From: Gordonibacter faecis
GTDB lineage: Bacteria > Actinomycetota > Coriobacteriia > Coriobacteriales > Eggerthellaceae
Assembly (NCBI RefSeq): GCF_030077735.1
Contig: NZ_JASJEU010000015.1
Location: forward strand, 1-64,000
Length of the DNA: 64,000 nt
Reading direction: 5' to 3'
Position numbers and translations under genes: made by a program. Numbering within the stretch: the stretch's first letter is position 1; each line of letters starts with the position of its first letter. The notes below the pieces were generated by a model. The model was given only the letters and a program-made list of their open reading frames with translations, searched no databases and had not been told where the DNA came from. Of the stretch, positions 34,465 through 43,309 are shown piece after piece.

Positions 34465-35967
34465 CTACTTCGCTTCCTCATCAAGCAGGCCGCCAAACGC
34501 GCGCTTCAATTCCTCAGCCGCTACCACCCGATCGTCGAACGACAGCACCTCGTCACCCACCAGTTGGTAGTCCTCGTGGCCCTTGCCCGCAATGAGCACC
34601 ACGTCATCCGGGCGCGCGTACGCCAGCGCGAGCGCAATGGCCGCGCGGCGGTCGGGTTCCACGGCGTAGCGCTCGCCCGCCGGACCCATGCCCGCCACGA
34701 TGTCGTCGATGATAGCCAGCGGGTCCTCGTGGCGCGGGTTGTCGCTCGTGACCACGGCAAAGTCAGCCGAAAGCGCTACCTTACCCATGATGGAGCGCTT
34801 CGACGCGTCGCGGTCGCCGCCGCACCCAAACACGCAGATGGTGCGCCCGCGTGCTAACTCTTTAATGGACCCCAGCGCCTTCTCCAGCGCATCAGGTGTG
34901 TGCGCATAGTCCACAAACACGGCCACGCCACCGTCGCACGGCGCACTCACGCGCTCCAGGCGCCCGGGAATCTGCGGCGCATCCTTCAGCGCATCAACAA
35001 TGGTGTCGGTCGAAATGCCCAGCTGCAGCGCAATGCCGAACGCGCACATGACGTTCTCCACATTGAAGCGGCCCACCAGTGGGTAGCGCAGGTTCACGCG
35101 GCTACCGCGCACCTCAAGTTCCACCTCGGTGAGCGTGGGAGTATAGCGCACCTTCACGGGATGAATTTGCGCGGCGGGGTCAAAGCCCGTCGTAATAATG
35201 CTGTCCTCAGCCGACGAGCAGCGACGCAGCAACTCCTTGCCCCACTTGTCGTCGATGCAGATAACGCGCCGAGCCGGGTAATCCTTCGAGAACAGGCGCG
35301 CCTTCGCTTCGAAGTACGCTTCAAACGTGTGGTGGTAGTCCAGGTGATCCTGCGTGAGATTCGAGAACGCCGTCACGGCAAACTGAGTACCCCACGTGCG
35401 CTCCAAATCCAGCGCGTGCGAACTCACCTCCATAGCCACCACGTCGCAGCGCGCGTCGCGCATGCGGGCGAACGTGGCCTGCAAATCGGGCGACTCGGGC
35501 GTCGTGCGCGCGGATTTCTCCTGCTCATCGCCTATGCGCACGCCCACGGTACCAATCACGCCCGTACGCTTGCCCGCCTCGCGCGCAATGTGTTCCACCA
35601 AATAGGTAGTGGTGGTTTTGCCGTTCGTGCCGGTAATGCCCACCAGCGAGAAATCGCGGGAGGGATGATCGTAGAAGTTCGCGGCGGCCGCAGCCATGGC
35701 CTTGCGCGTGTCGGTAACCACTACTTCGGTGACATCCGTCGCGTCGGCCAGATACACCTTGCGCTCCACCACCAGCACCTTGGCGCCGCGGTTGATGGCG
35801 TCTTGCGCAAACGAGTGGCCGTCGGTGGTCAGGCCCACAATGCAAAAGAACGCGTCGCCTGGCTGCACGCGGTCGCTGCGGTAGGCGATGCCGCCCACTT
35901 CTTCGTCAGCGTTGCCGATAATAGTGCAGTTCACGCCCGCGAAAAGCTCGGTGCAGGTTTTCCCCAT
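34465..35967 (-). CDS. murE: UDP-MurNAc-tripeptide synthetase (meso-DAP type)
   Basis: The 500-residue Mur ligase adds the third stem-peptide residue. The P-loop is ITGTNGKTTTTYLVEHI, the carbamylated-Lys region follows, and the substrate motif DNPRHEDP near residue 410 is the DNPR form typical of meso-diaminopimelate ligases rather than Lys ligases. This predicts meso-DAP in the peptidoglycan; the inference rests on the known motif-specificity rule. It is preceded by ftsI with a 12-base gap. Confidence 0.95.
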   Translation of the reverse strand: MGKTCTELFAGVNCTIIGNADEEVGGIAYRSDRVQPGDAFFCIVGLTTDGHSFAQDAINRGAKVLVVERKVYLADATDVTEVVVTDTRKAMAAAAANFYDHPSRDFSLVGITGTNGKTTTTYLVEHIAREAGKRTGVIGTVGVRIGDEQEKSARTTPESPDLQATFARMRDARCDVVAMEVSSHALDLERTWGTQFAVTAFSNLTQDHLDYHHTFEAYFEAKARLFSKDYPARRVICIDDKWGKELLRRCSSAEDSIITTGFDPAAQIHPVKVRYTPTLTEVELEVRGSRVNLRYPLVGRFNVENVMCAFGIALQLGISTDTIVDALKDAPQIPGRLERVSAPCDGGVAVFVDYAHTPDALEKALGSIKELARGRTICVFGCGGDRDASKRSIMGKVALSADFAVVTSDNPRHEDPLAIIDDIVAGMGPAGERYAVEPDRRAAIALALAYARPDDVVLIAGKGHEDYQLVGDEVLSFDDRVVAAEELKRAFGGLLDEEAK

Positions 35968-35979
35968 GATGATCTATCC

Positions 35980-37767
35980 TCATTCCGGCAAAATCTGGAA
36001 ACGGTCGATGGCAGTAGCCATTATATCCTTAAACAGCGGAGTGACCACACCGTCTGAGGGAACCTCGTTCGCACCCACAAAACAAACCAATTGACTTGAC
36101 GAGTCGGCCAGAAAACCGGTGAAGGCCAGGTTGTACACGCCTTCGCGGTAGCCCTTGCCCTGCTCATAGATCTCGGCCGTGGACGTTTTGCCCGCCACAT
36201 TGAAGCCCTCAATGGCGGCCTTTTTGCCGGTACCTTCCGTGACCACCGTCTTCAGCATGTCGGTCATCTGCGGAATGGCGGCCTTGTTTTCCACCACGTC
36301 TTCAGTGGGATAGCAGATTTTCTCACCTGTTTGCGGCTTACTAATAAGGAAGTGCGGGGTGCACTCCACGCCGTTATTGGTAAGCGCGCCGTAGAAGCGC
36401 GTCATCTGGAGCGGCGTGACGGAAATGCCCTGGCCGAAGCTGACGTTGTACGCGCCGACGCGGCTGAGTTCGTCGAACGGCACCATGTAACCCACTACGT
36501 CCGAGCCTTCCACGCCCTCACCGGGGAAATCCACGCCCGTCTTCTCGTGCAGGTTGTACTTTAATATGTAGTCGTACAGCTTGTCGAAGCCCATGTTCTG
36601 CGCGGCCAGCGAGATGCCGATGTTCGACGACTGGTCCATGATCTGCCGCAACGTGAACGTGGCGTCGCCGCGGTCGTGCGCGTCAGAAATGACGTAGCCA
36701 TCGGCCTCCAGCGTGGCGGGGCAGAACAGTTCGGTATCAGGCGTCATGGTTTCCGTTTCCAGCACAGCCATGGCGGTTACCGATTTGAAGATGGAACCCG
36801 GCTCGAACAGGTCCGACACACTCTTGAGTTCGGTGGCACCCGTCTCAACTTTCGAGCGGTCGGCGGGGTTGAACAGCGGAAGCGACGCGGCGGCGTAGAT
36901 TTCACCCGTGGCGCCGTCCATAACCACCGCATTGCCGCCGGTGGCGCTGAGGTCCTTCACGCCCGAGGTCAGGCGCTCTTCCACAAACTGCTGTAACTCC
37001 AGGTCAATGGAGATAATGATGTCCTGGCCGTCCACCGCCGGGGTTGATTCGTGCACGCCGCCGGGAATGGGCTGGCCGTCGCGCCCGCGTTCGGCCTCGT
37101 AGTAGCCCGGTTCGCCGGACAGGATGTCGTCGTAGTATTTTTCCAGGCCCGTGAGGCCCTTGTAGTATTCGCGACCCGCCTCTTTGTCGAGCGCAATCTC
37201 GCAACTGCCCACAATCTGGCCCGCAATCTGGCCATTCGGGTATTCGCGACGCGTGTCGGCAATGAAGTAAATGCCCTTGAGCTTAAGCTCCTTCACCTTC
37301 TGCGCCACCTCAACGTCGGCCTTGCGTTTGACGAAGGCGAACGTGGAGGTGTTGGCGGCAAGAATGTCCTCGTAGTCGGCCATCTCTCCACCCAGTACGC
37401 CGGCAAGCGCCTTGGCGGTGCCGCGAATGTCTTCCACCTCAGAGGGGTTTGCATAGATGGTGGTGGCATCCACGCTCACAGCCAGCACCGTGCCGTTGCG
37501 GTCGTAAATGGTGCCACGCCGAGGCTCTATGCCAAAGCCCACCGTGCGCGCTTCCTGGGCCTGCGCCGAATACTCCGGCGCCACGATGACCTGCAAATAC
37601 ACCAGGCGTGCCAACAGCAAAAGCGCAATAACGCCAAACACCACTATAGGAAAGAAGGCGCGGCTGGACTCAGCCGCTTCCACAAAGGATGACGCACGCG
37701 AAGACCCCGCGAACGCACGGCCCTGGCCGCCGCGCGCGGCGCGGGACGTGTGGGACTTGCCCGCCAC
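35980..37767 (-). CDS. ftsI: Class B penicillin-binding protein, septal transpeptidase FtsI
   Basis: The 595-residue protein has a short cytoplasmic tail, one membrane helix (FFPIVVFGVIALLLLARLVYLQV), a PBP dimerisation domain (GFGIEPRRGTIYDRNGTVLAVS) and a transpeptidase domain. Active-site motifs are EPGSIFKSVTAM (SxxK), DQSSNIGIS (SxN) and VAGKTSTAE (KTG box as KTS). No PASTA repeats are present. I chose the GTG at 37767 with GGAG upstream, 4 bases after the ftsL-like stop; the longer reading overlaps that gene. It cross-links septal peptidoglycan with FtsW. Confidence 0.94.
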   Translation of the reverse strand: MAGKSHTSRAARGGQGRAFAGSSRASSFVEAAESSRAFFPIVVFGVIALLLLARLVYLQVIVAPEYSAQAQEARTVGFGIEPRRGTIYDRNGTVLAVSVDATTIYANPSEVEDIRGTAKALAGVLGGEMADYEDILAANTSTFAFVKRKADVEVAQKVKELKLKGIYFIADTRREYPNGQIAGQIVGSCEIALDKEAGREYYKGLTGLEKYYDDILSGEPGYYEAERGRDGQPIPGGVHESTPAVDGQDIIISIDLELQQFVEERLTSGVKDLSATGGNAVVMDGATGEIYAAASLPLFNPADRSKVETGATELKSVSDLFEPGSIFKSVTAMAVLETETMTPDTELFCPATLEADGYVISDAHDRGDATFTLRQIMDQSSNIGISLAAQNMGFDKLYDYILKYNLHEKTGVDFPGEGVEGSDVVGYMVPFDELSRVGAYNVSFGQGISVTPLQMTRFYGALTNNGVECTPHFLISKPQTGEKICYPTEDVVENKAAIPQMTDMLKTVVTEGTGKKAAIEGFNVAGKTSTAEIYEQGKGYREGVYNLAFTGFLADSSSQLVCFVGANEVPSDGVVTPLFKDIMATAIDRFQILPE

Positions 37768-37771
37768 GATG

Positions 37772-38242
37772 CTACTCCGCGGTTCCGGCGGCGATCTGCA
37801 CGCTCTTGGACAGGGAAAGGTTACCAGCCGCGTCGTAGGCGACCACGTCAACACCCAGGTCAATCACGCCCACAGACTCGGGGGCAGCCATGTTCAAGCG
37901 GCCCGCCTCGCCCTTGACGCGCGTGGGGTTGGAAAGCGTGCTCTGCTTCACTTCCAGGTTGCTGCCGGTGGAACGCGCCTCGTCAATCTGATTTTCCAGC
38001 TGCTGAGCCTGAAGCGACGTGGACACGGCGGCCGAAGCCAGCGCAATGCGCGCGCAGCACAGAAGCGCCACCGCTACCAATATAACGGCCGCGGCCTTCG
38101 CCAACAGCACCACGGTGGTGGGCATGGCATGCGTGCTTTCGCGCGTGCCCGTACCGGGCATAACGCTGACGCGCGGGCGCAGAGGACGCTCAGGGATGCG
38201 CTCGGGATAGCTATATGAGAACGCCGGTGCGGCTCCCGCCAT
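37772..38242 (-). CDS. ftsL: FtsL-like septum-formation membrane protein
   Basis: The 156-residue protein has one membrane helix (TVVLLAKAAAVILVAVALLCCARIALA) after a basic Pro-rich tail, followed by a heptad-rich segment (TSLQAQQLENQIDEARSTGSNLEVKQSTL) as in FtsL/DivIC proteins. Sequence similarity in this family is low, so the assignment rests on topology and position between rsmH and ftsI. The ATG at 38242 is preceded by AAGGAGG; an upstream in-frame start would add 22 residues. Confidence 0.75.
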   Translation of the reverse strand: MAGAAPAFSYSYPERIPERPLRPRVSVMPGTGTRESTHAMPTTVVLLAKAAAVILVAVALLCCARIALASAAVSTSLQAQQLENQIDEARSTGSNLEVKQSTLSNPTRVKGEAGRLNMAAPESVGVIDLGVDVVAYDAAGNLSLSKSVQIAAGTAE

Positions 38243-38332
38243 GACCAACCTCCTTCTACTTCGTTTCTGGCTGCGTTTCGGTGGTCTGTATATAAGGCGG
38301 TCGGGCACGACCCGACCGTCACGTTGTGTTCG

Positions 38333-39298
38333 TTAGCGTTTCTGGGCCACGCGCAGCTTGGCGCTGCGGGCCCGGGGGTTGCGCTCGATCTCCCCCGGTG
38401 TGGGTAGAAGCGGTTTGCGCGTTATCACATCGAGTATCGGCTGTTTTCCACACACACAAACTGGCAGGTCTGGTGGGCACGTGCAGCGGTTCGCATACGA
38501 GTTGAACGTTTCTTTCACAATGCGATCTTCCAGCGAGTGATAACTGATAACCACCAGGCGACCACCAGGATTGAGCCAGCGGACAGCCGCGTCGAGTCCT
38601 CGACGCAACACGTCCAGCTCCGAGTTGACTTCAATCCTGAGCGCCTGGAACGTTCGCTTCGCCGGATGGCCGCCAGCGCGTCGCGCCGAGGCCGGAATAG
38701 CTGCTTTAATAAGGTCGACCAACTGCTCGCTCGTTTCGAACGGGGCCTTCTCGCGCTCGCGCACGATGAAGTCCGCAATGCGGCTGGCCCACTTTTCGTC
38801 CGAGTTCGTACGGATGATCCGAGTGAGATCTGCTGCGTTATAGGTGTTGATGATCTCTGCTGCGGTAAGGGTTTGTTTTCCCGGATCCATCCGCATATCA
38901 AGGGGGCCATTCTCCTTGAAGGAGAAGCCACGAGACGGTGTGTCTATCTGCACCGACGATACTCCCAGGTCGAAGAGGAACGCATCGACCCCGGGCACCT
39001 CGGCACTGACGAGCAAGTCGTCCATATCCCCGAAATTGCCGCGCAGAAGTTCCAGGTGCGGGCGCTGCTCCACAGGCAAAGATTCCAACCGCTGACGGGC
39101 GGCGGCGAGCGCCACTTCGTCTTGGTCGATGCCGATAAGCGTACCGCCAGCCCCAATGAGCTTGGCCATTTCGAGAGAATGCCCTGCACCGCCGAGTGTT
39201 GCGTCCACGAACGTCTGCTGTGGTTTAAGGTGTGATTGTTCGAGGCACTCGGCGAGCAGAACCGGTGTGTGCTTGAATTGCCGATATTCGCTTGTCAT
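38333..39298 (-). CDS. rsmH: 16S rRNA m4C1402 methyltransferase
   Basis: The 321-residue RsmH (MraW) has HTPVLLAECLE near the N-terminus, the SAM-binding VDATLGGAGHSLEMAKLIG and GIDQDEVAL, then FDLGVSSVQIDTPSRGFSF, and the C-terminal FQALRIEVNSEL and SYHSLEDRIVKETF. It methylates C1402 of 16S rRNA in the ribosomal P site. I favour the ATG at 39298; a GTG at 39307 is possible. It follows mraZ by about 30 bases. Confidence 0.95.
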   Translation of the reverse strand: MTSEYRQFKHTPVLLAECLEQSHLKPQQTFVDATLGGAGHSLEMAKLIGAGGTLIGIDQDEVALAAARQRLESLPVEQRPHLELLRGNFGDMDDLLVSAEVPGVDAFLFDLGVSSVQIDTPSRGFSFKENGPLDMRMDPGKQTLTAAEIINTYNAADLTRIIRTNSDEKWASRIADFIVREREKAPFETSEQLVDLIKAAIPASARRAGGHPAKRTFQALRIEVNSELDVLRRGLDAAVRWLNPGGRLVVISYHSLEDRIVKETFNSYANRCTCPPDLPVCVCGKQPILDVITRKPLLPTPGEIERNPRARSAKLRVAQKR

Positions 39299-39327
39299 TG
39301 CGCTCACGTCTTACGATCTGCCCGCAC

Positions 39328-39801
39328 TCAGCCGAAGAGCAAGCTGAGGTCGGTGTCGTCGTCCTGCATCTCGTAACGCTTCGCGTCCCAAATCTCGAAG
39401 TAGCCCGTGTTGCCCACGACCGCGACATCCTTGTCGATGCCCGTTGCCGCGCGCGCCTCGCTGGGGAGCATGATGCGCCCCGAACCATCCACTTCCACGT
39501 CCTTCGCGCGCGACTTCAGCTTGCGGCGCAGACGTACATGCAGATCGTTCGTGGAATCAAACTTCCCGAACTTGTCCTCAAGCGCTTTGATCACCCAGTT
39601 GTTGAACGCTTCGGGTTCGAAAACGTAGAGGCACTCGTCCTTCGGATTGCGGGTTACCACCAGATCGCTCGAAAGTGCTTTGCGGAATTTCGCGGGCAGG
39701 GACATGCGGCCTTTGGCATCCACCTTGAAGCGGTATTCACCATTCAGATCGACGATACGCGTCGTCTTGGTGCCTTCCGCTGTGTCGACGACGTCCGCCA
39801 T
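39328..39801 (-). CDS. mraZ: Transcriptional regulator MraZ
   Basis: The 157-residue protein has two AbrB-like MraZ repeats: GEYRFKVDAKGRMSLPAKFRKAL and VEVDGSGRIMLPSEARAATGID. The family binds TGGG direct repeats in the dcw promoter and represses it. Such repeats occur directly upstream here. I chose the ATG at 39801, with GAAAGGGTAGC before it; the longer frame adds eight residues without a ribosome site. Confidence 0.94.
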   Translation of the reverse strand: MADVVDTAEGTKTTRIVDLNGEYRFKVDAKGRMSLPAKFRKALSSDLVVTRNPKDECLYVFEPEAFNNWVIKALEDKFGKFDSTNDLHVRLRRKLKSRAKDVEVDGSGRIMLPSEARAATGIDKDVAVVGNTGYFEIWDAKRYEMQDDDTDLSLLFG

Positions 39802-39846
39802 GCTACCCTTTCCGTGTTGGCCCACTCGGCCCTTTCGATGTTTGGC

Positions 39847-39875
39847 ATTCTATCCCACTTCATCCCACTTCGCAA
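39847..39875 (-). promoter_or_regulatory. dcw promoter with MraZ operator boxes
   Basis: On the minus strand TTGCGA (-35, 39875-39870), 17 bp, then TAGAAT (-10, 39852-39847) forms a promoter about 45 bases before mraZ. Two TGGG boxes at 39867-39864 and 39857-39854 lie inside the spacer with the 10-bp period required by MraZ. Repression would therefore be by direct occlusion. Between this promoter and xerD (39876-40103) I see nothing further that is convincing. Confidence 0.82.
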
Positions 39876-40103
39876 CATTTTTGCGCCCTGGCGGGCCCTT
39901 TTTGCCGTGATGAAACCGTATGTTTAACCTCAGGTGAACTGGTGTTCGCCCCTAAAATTTTGTACCTCTCCCATATGTTGCCGGGCACGGAAAAACACCC
40001 ACAAGATATGGATTGGTGGGTCAGAAAAACGCGCGGGGGGATAAAGTGGGAGAAATTGTGGGCTTCCCCCACCCCGTCCCACTGCTACCCGTAAGAGGTG
40101 CGT

Positions 40104-41006
40104 CTAGGCGCGCGGGTGGGCGTGGAGGTATTCCTCGCGAATGTGGGTGCGGTTCACGTGGGTGTAGATCTGCGTGGTGGAGATGTCTGAGTGGCCGAGG
40201 ATTTCCTGGATGACGCGCAGATCGGCCCCGCCTTCCAGCATGTGAGTGGCGAACGAGTGGCGCAGCGTGTGGGGGTGCAGGTCGGCAAGGCCGATGGTGC
40301 GGCCGGCATCCGCTACTATAGTATGTACGCTTTGGCGCGTGAGGCGCCCGCCGCGCGCGTTGAGGAACACGGCGGACGTGGGCTTCGCATAGGGTTTCAG
40401 CAGGTCAGGGCGCGCGTTGGCCAGGTAGTCCTCAAGCGCGGCCAAGCCGGCACCGGAGATGGGGGCGATGCGTTCCTTGTTGCCTTTGCCCACAATGCGC
40501 AGGTAGCCTTCATCCAGAATGCAGTCACCCAGGTCCAACCCCGTACACTCGCTCACGCGCAAGCCACAGCCGTAGAGCACTTCCAGGATGGCGCGGTTGC
40601 GCACGGTGAGCGGCGCGCGGTCGGCCTCGCCGGACAAAAGCGCGTTCACCTGCGACACGGACAGCACATCGGGCAGGCGCTCGGGCGGCTTCGGCAGCTG
40701 CAGCGTGTCGGTGGGGTTGCGGCGCGCGTAGCCCTCGCGCACGAGGAAGCGGTGGAAGCCCTTGAGCACCGACACGCGTCGACCCACGCTTGAGGTGGCA
40801 TAGCCGCGCTCAATAAGGCTGGCCTCGTAGGCCACCACCACCGTGCGGTCGATGTCATCCACGGTGCGCGTGCCCTGTTCGGCCAGGAAGGTCGCGTAGT
40901 CGGCGAGGTCGGTGGCGTAGGACGACACGGTAAGCGGCGAGCTGCCCCGCTCCACGCGCAGGTGCGACAGGTATTCGTCGATGAGGGGTTTTAGCGCCTC
41001 AGGCAT
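40104..41006 (-). CDS. Site-specific tyrosine recombinase XerC/XerD
   Basis: The 300-residue protein has the SAM-like core-binding domain at the N-terminus and a tyrosine recombinase catalytic domain. The catalytic residues are present: Arg in GCGLRVSECTGLDL, Lys in RIVGKGNKERIAPI, HTLRHSFATHML, LGHSDISTTQIYTHV with the nucleophile Tyr. XerC and XerD act together at dif to resolve chromosome dimers; which of the two this is cannot be settled without the partner, although the length fits XerD well. It is transcribed towards the dcw cluster and may share division-linked expression. Confidence 0.9.
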   Translation of the reverse strand: MPEALKPLIDEYLSHLRVERGSSPLTVSSYATDLADYATFLAEQGTRTVDDIDRTVVVAYEASLIERGYATSSVGRRVSVLKGFHRFLVREGYARRNPTDTLQLPKPPERLPDVLSVSQVNALLSGEADRAPLTVRNRAILEVLYGCGLRVSECTGLDLGDCILDEGYLRIVGKGNKERIAPISGAGLAALEDYLANARPDLLKPYAKPTSAVFLNARGGRLTRQSVHTIVADAGRTIGLADLHPHTLRHSFATHMLEGGADLRVIQEILGHSDISTTQIYTHVNRTHIREEYLHAHPRA

Positions 41007-41310
41007 GGCACCGCCCCTCGGGGCGGGGAGGCCGCGGCAGCCACCGTAGCACCAGCGCGCATTCGCTTCCCTTTCCCCACGTCAACCACTGCCTCACCTC
41101 CGCTCTTTCGCTTCCGTCGCGCCCGATTCCCCACATTCTACTGCACGCGCCCGCGAACGGCCGCGAAAACCAGGGGCACTCACCTGGTGAATTCACACAC
41201 CGGCAACATCCGCGCCTGCCGAGTAGGCTATAATTTCAGTCGAAGAGACCGCCGCGCGAGTGCGGCGCCACCCGTTCCCCATCCCATCCAAGAAAGGGGC
41301 CCGCTTACCC
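41007..41310. other. Divergent intergenic region between xer and the DUF1846 gene
   Basis: This 300-bp region must hold both promoters. The only good hexamer is TATAAT at 41229-41234 reading towards the DUF1846 gene, with no clear -35. A short palindrome TCACC-T-GGTGA lies at about 41180-41190. No gene is seen. Confidence 0.4.
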
Positions 41311-42792
41311 ATGCGCATCGGATTTGACAACGACAAGTACATCGCGCTGCAAGCAGAGCGCATCCGCGACCGTATTGAGATGTTCGGCGGCAAGCTGTAC
41401 CTGGAATTCGGCGGCAAGCTGTTCGACGACTACCACGCGGCGCGCGTGCTGCCCGGCTTCGAGCCCGACTCCAAAATCCGCATGCTGAAGCAGCTGATAG
41501 ACGATGTGGAAATTATTGTTACCATCAACGCGAACGACATCGAGAAGAGCAAGCAGCGCGGGGACTTGGGCATCACCTACGATGAGGACTCGCTGCGCCT
41601 GATGGACATTTTCCGCGGCATGGGCTTTCTGGTGAACAGCGTGGTGATAACCCACTACACGAACCAGCCCGATGCCGACGCGTTCCGCAAGCGCCTGGAC
41701 GCGCTGGGCATTAAGACGTACGTGCACCACCCCATTGCCGGCTACCCCTACGACATCGACCACATCGTAAGCGACGAGGGCTACGGCCAAAACGCCTACA
41801 TCGAAACCACGCGCCCGCTGGTGGTAGTGACCGCGCCGGGCCCCGGATCAGGCAAAATGGCCACGTGCCTGTCGCAGCTCTACCATGAGCACGAACGCGG
41901 CGTGGCGGCTGGCTACGCGAAGTACGAAACGTTCCCCGTGTGGAACTTGCCGCTGAAGCATCCGGTGAACGTGGCGTATGAGGCGGCCACGGTTGACCTG
42001 AATGACGTGAACACCATCGACCCCTTCCACTTGGAAGCCTATGGCGAAACCACGGTGAACTACAACCGCGACGTGGAGATATTCCCCGTGCTGAAAGCCA
42101 TGATGGAGCGCATTGCGGGCGACAGCCCCTACAAGTCGCCCACCGACATGGGTGTGAACATGGCGGGTTTGGCCATTGTGGATGACGAGGCGGTGTGCGA
42201 CGCGGCGCGCATGGAGATAGTGCGGCGCTACTTCCAGACGGCCGTGGAAGTGAAGCGCAGCGGCGTGGGCGAAGAGCAGGTGGAGAAGCTGGAGCTGCTC
42301 ATGAACCAGGCCGGCGTGGGGATGGGGCTCTCCCCCGCGCGCTCGGCCGCGCTGCTGAAAGAGGAAATGACCGGCGCGCCGGCTGGCGGCATGGTGCTGC
42401 CTGACGGCACCGTGGTGACGGGCAAAACGTCCACGCTGCTGGGCGCGGCATCGTCGCTGATGATGAACGCGCTGAAGGGCGTGGCGGGCGTGGATGACGA
42501 CATCGATGTCATAAGTGATGAGGTCATTGAGCCCATCTGCCGCCTGAAAACCGACCAGCTGCACAGCACGAACCCGCGCCTACACTCCGACGAGACACTG
42601 ATCGCCCTGTCCATCAGCTCCGCCACCGACCCCCTGGCGAAAAAGCTGATCGACCACATTGACGACCTGCGCGGCTGCGACGCCTTCTTCAGCGTGATTA
42701 TCTCCGCCACCGACGAGAAGCTGTACCGCACCCTCGGCATCAACGTCTGCTGCGAACCCAAATACGAGCAACACAGGTACTACCATAAATAG
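41311..42792 (+). CDS. DUF1846 family protein
   Basis: The 493-residue product matches the DUF1846 family over its whole length: IGFDNDKYIALQAERIRDRIEMFGGKLYLEFGGKLFDDYHAARVLPGF at the start, VVVTAPGPGSGKMATCLSQLYHE with a P-loop-like stretch near residue 180, and ISSATDPLAKKLIDHI near the end. The function is unknown; the conserved GPGSGK stretch suggests nucleotide binding. The ATG at 41311 lies 11 bases after GAAAGGGG, a long but usable spacing. A strong terminator follows. Confidence 0.88.
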   Translation: MRIGFDNDKYIALQAERIRDRIEMFGGKLYLEFGGKLFDDYHAARVLPGFEPDSKIRMLKQLIDDVEIIVTINANDIEKSKQRGDLGITYDEDSLRLMDIFRGMGFLVNSVVITHYTNQPDADAFRKRLDALGIKTYVHHPIAGYPYDIDHIVSDEGYGQNAYIETTRPLVVVTAPGPGSGKMATCLSQLYHEHERGVAAGYAKYETFPVWNLPLKHPVNVAYEAATVDLNDVNTIDPFHLEAYGETTVNYNRDVEIFPVLKAMMERIAGDSPYKSPTDMGVNMAGLAIVDDEAVCDAARMEIVRRYFQTAVEVKRSGVGEEQVEKLELLMNQAGVGMGLSPARSAALLKEEMTGAPAGGMVLPDGTVVTGKTSTLLGAASSLMMNALKGVAGVDDDIDVISDEVIEPICRLKTDQLHSTNPRLHSDETLIALSISSATDPLAKKLIDHIDDLRGCDAFFSVIISATDEKLYRTLGINVCCEPKYEQHRYYHK

Positions 42793-42800
42793 GTAAGAGA

Positions 42801-42821
42801 GAGGGCTTCGGCCCTCTTTTT
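42801..42821 (+). terminator. Terminator after the DUF1846 gene
   Basis: GAGGGC, TTCG, GCCCTC is a stable tetraloop hairpin followed directly by TTTTT. Confidence 0.88.
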
Positions 42822-42869
42822 GTGCCTGGGCGCGCCTCTCGTGTCATCCTGTTGGTAAAAATAGTTTCT

Positions 42870-42898
42870 TTGACAATAGGTTTTTTATACGCAATAAT
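42870..42898 (+). promoter_or_regulatory. Promoter of the toxin-antitoxin pair
   Basis: TTGACA at 42870-42875 and AATAAT at 42893-42898 are 17 bp apart, and AGGAGG lies 5 bases before the antitoxin ATG. The region is markedly AT-rich compared with its surroundings. Confidence 0.7.
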
Positions 42899-42925
42899 TA
42901 TGGGAAACTGCGTTAGGAGGATAGC

Positions 42926-43309
42926 ATGCTCAGCACAAAAGAAGCAGCCGACAGGCTTGGAATCACCGAAGTACGCGTGAGGGCGCTACTTGAAAAGAAC
43001 CTTCTGGAAGGCACGAAGGTTGGCCGCACGTGGGTTGTATCGGAAGAGTCGGTCGAAGCACGCATCCGTCAAAAACCGCGCGCTGGTCGGCCCCCCAAGC
43101 AAAAAGAGGTCGAACCCCAAGACAACCCGTTCGACATCGAGAAAGCCCATCAGCTCTATCTGGACTGCAAAGAAACGCTGTCCGGCATCTTTAACGGCAA
43201 CTTCCTTAACCAAGCTCAAACCAAAGAAGAAGAAGCTTTCTTCGTAACCGTTGCAACGTTTTTCCTCCAAGAAAAGCAGAAACGCCTCATTGAAGAAGGC
43301 GTGTTCTGA
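42926..43309 (+). CDS. HTH-domain antitoxin partner of the zeta-like toxin
   Basis: The 127-residue protein begins with an excisionase/MerR-like winged HTH (MLSTKEAADRLGITEVRVRALLEKN, then GRTWVVSEESVEARIRQK), followed by a basic GRPPKQK stretch like an AT-hook. The C-terminus is helical (FDIEKAHQLYLDCKETLSGIFNG ... TFFLQEKQKRLIEEG). The HTH probably represses the operon and the helical part probably neutralises the toxin. The stop and the toxin ATG overlap in TGATG, so the two are translated together. Base composition is lower in GC than the neighbours, suggesting transfer. Confidence 0.75.
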   Translation: MLSTKEAADRLGITEVRVRALLEKNLLEGTKVGRTWVVSEESVEARIRQKPRAGRPPKQKEVEPQDNPFDIEKAHQLYLDCKETLSGIFNGNFLNQAQTKEEEAFFVTVATFFLQEKQKRLIEEGVF

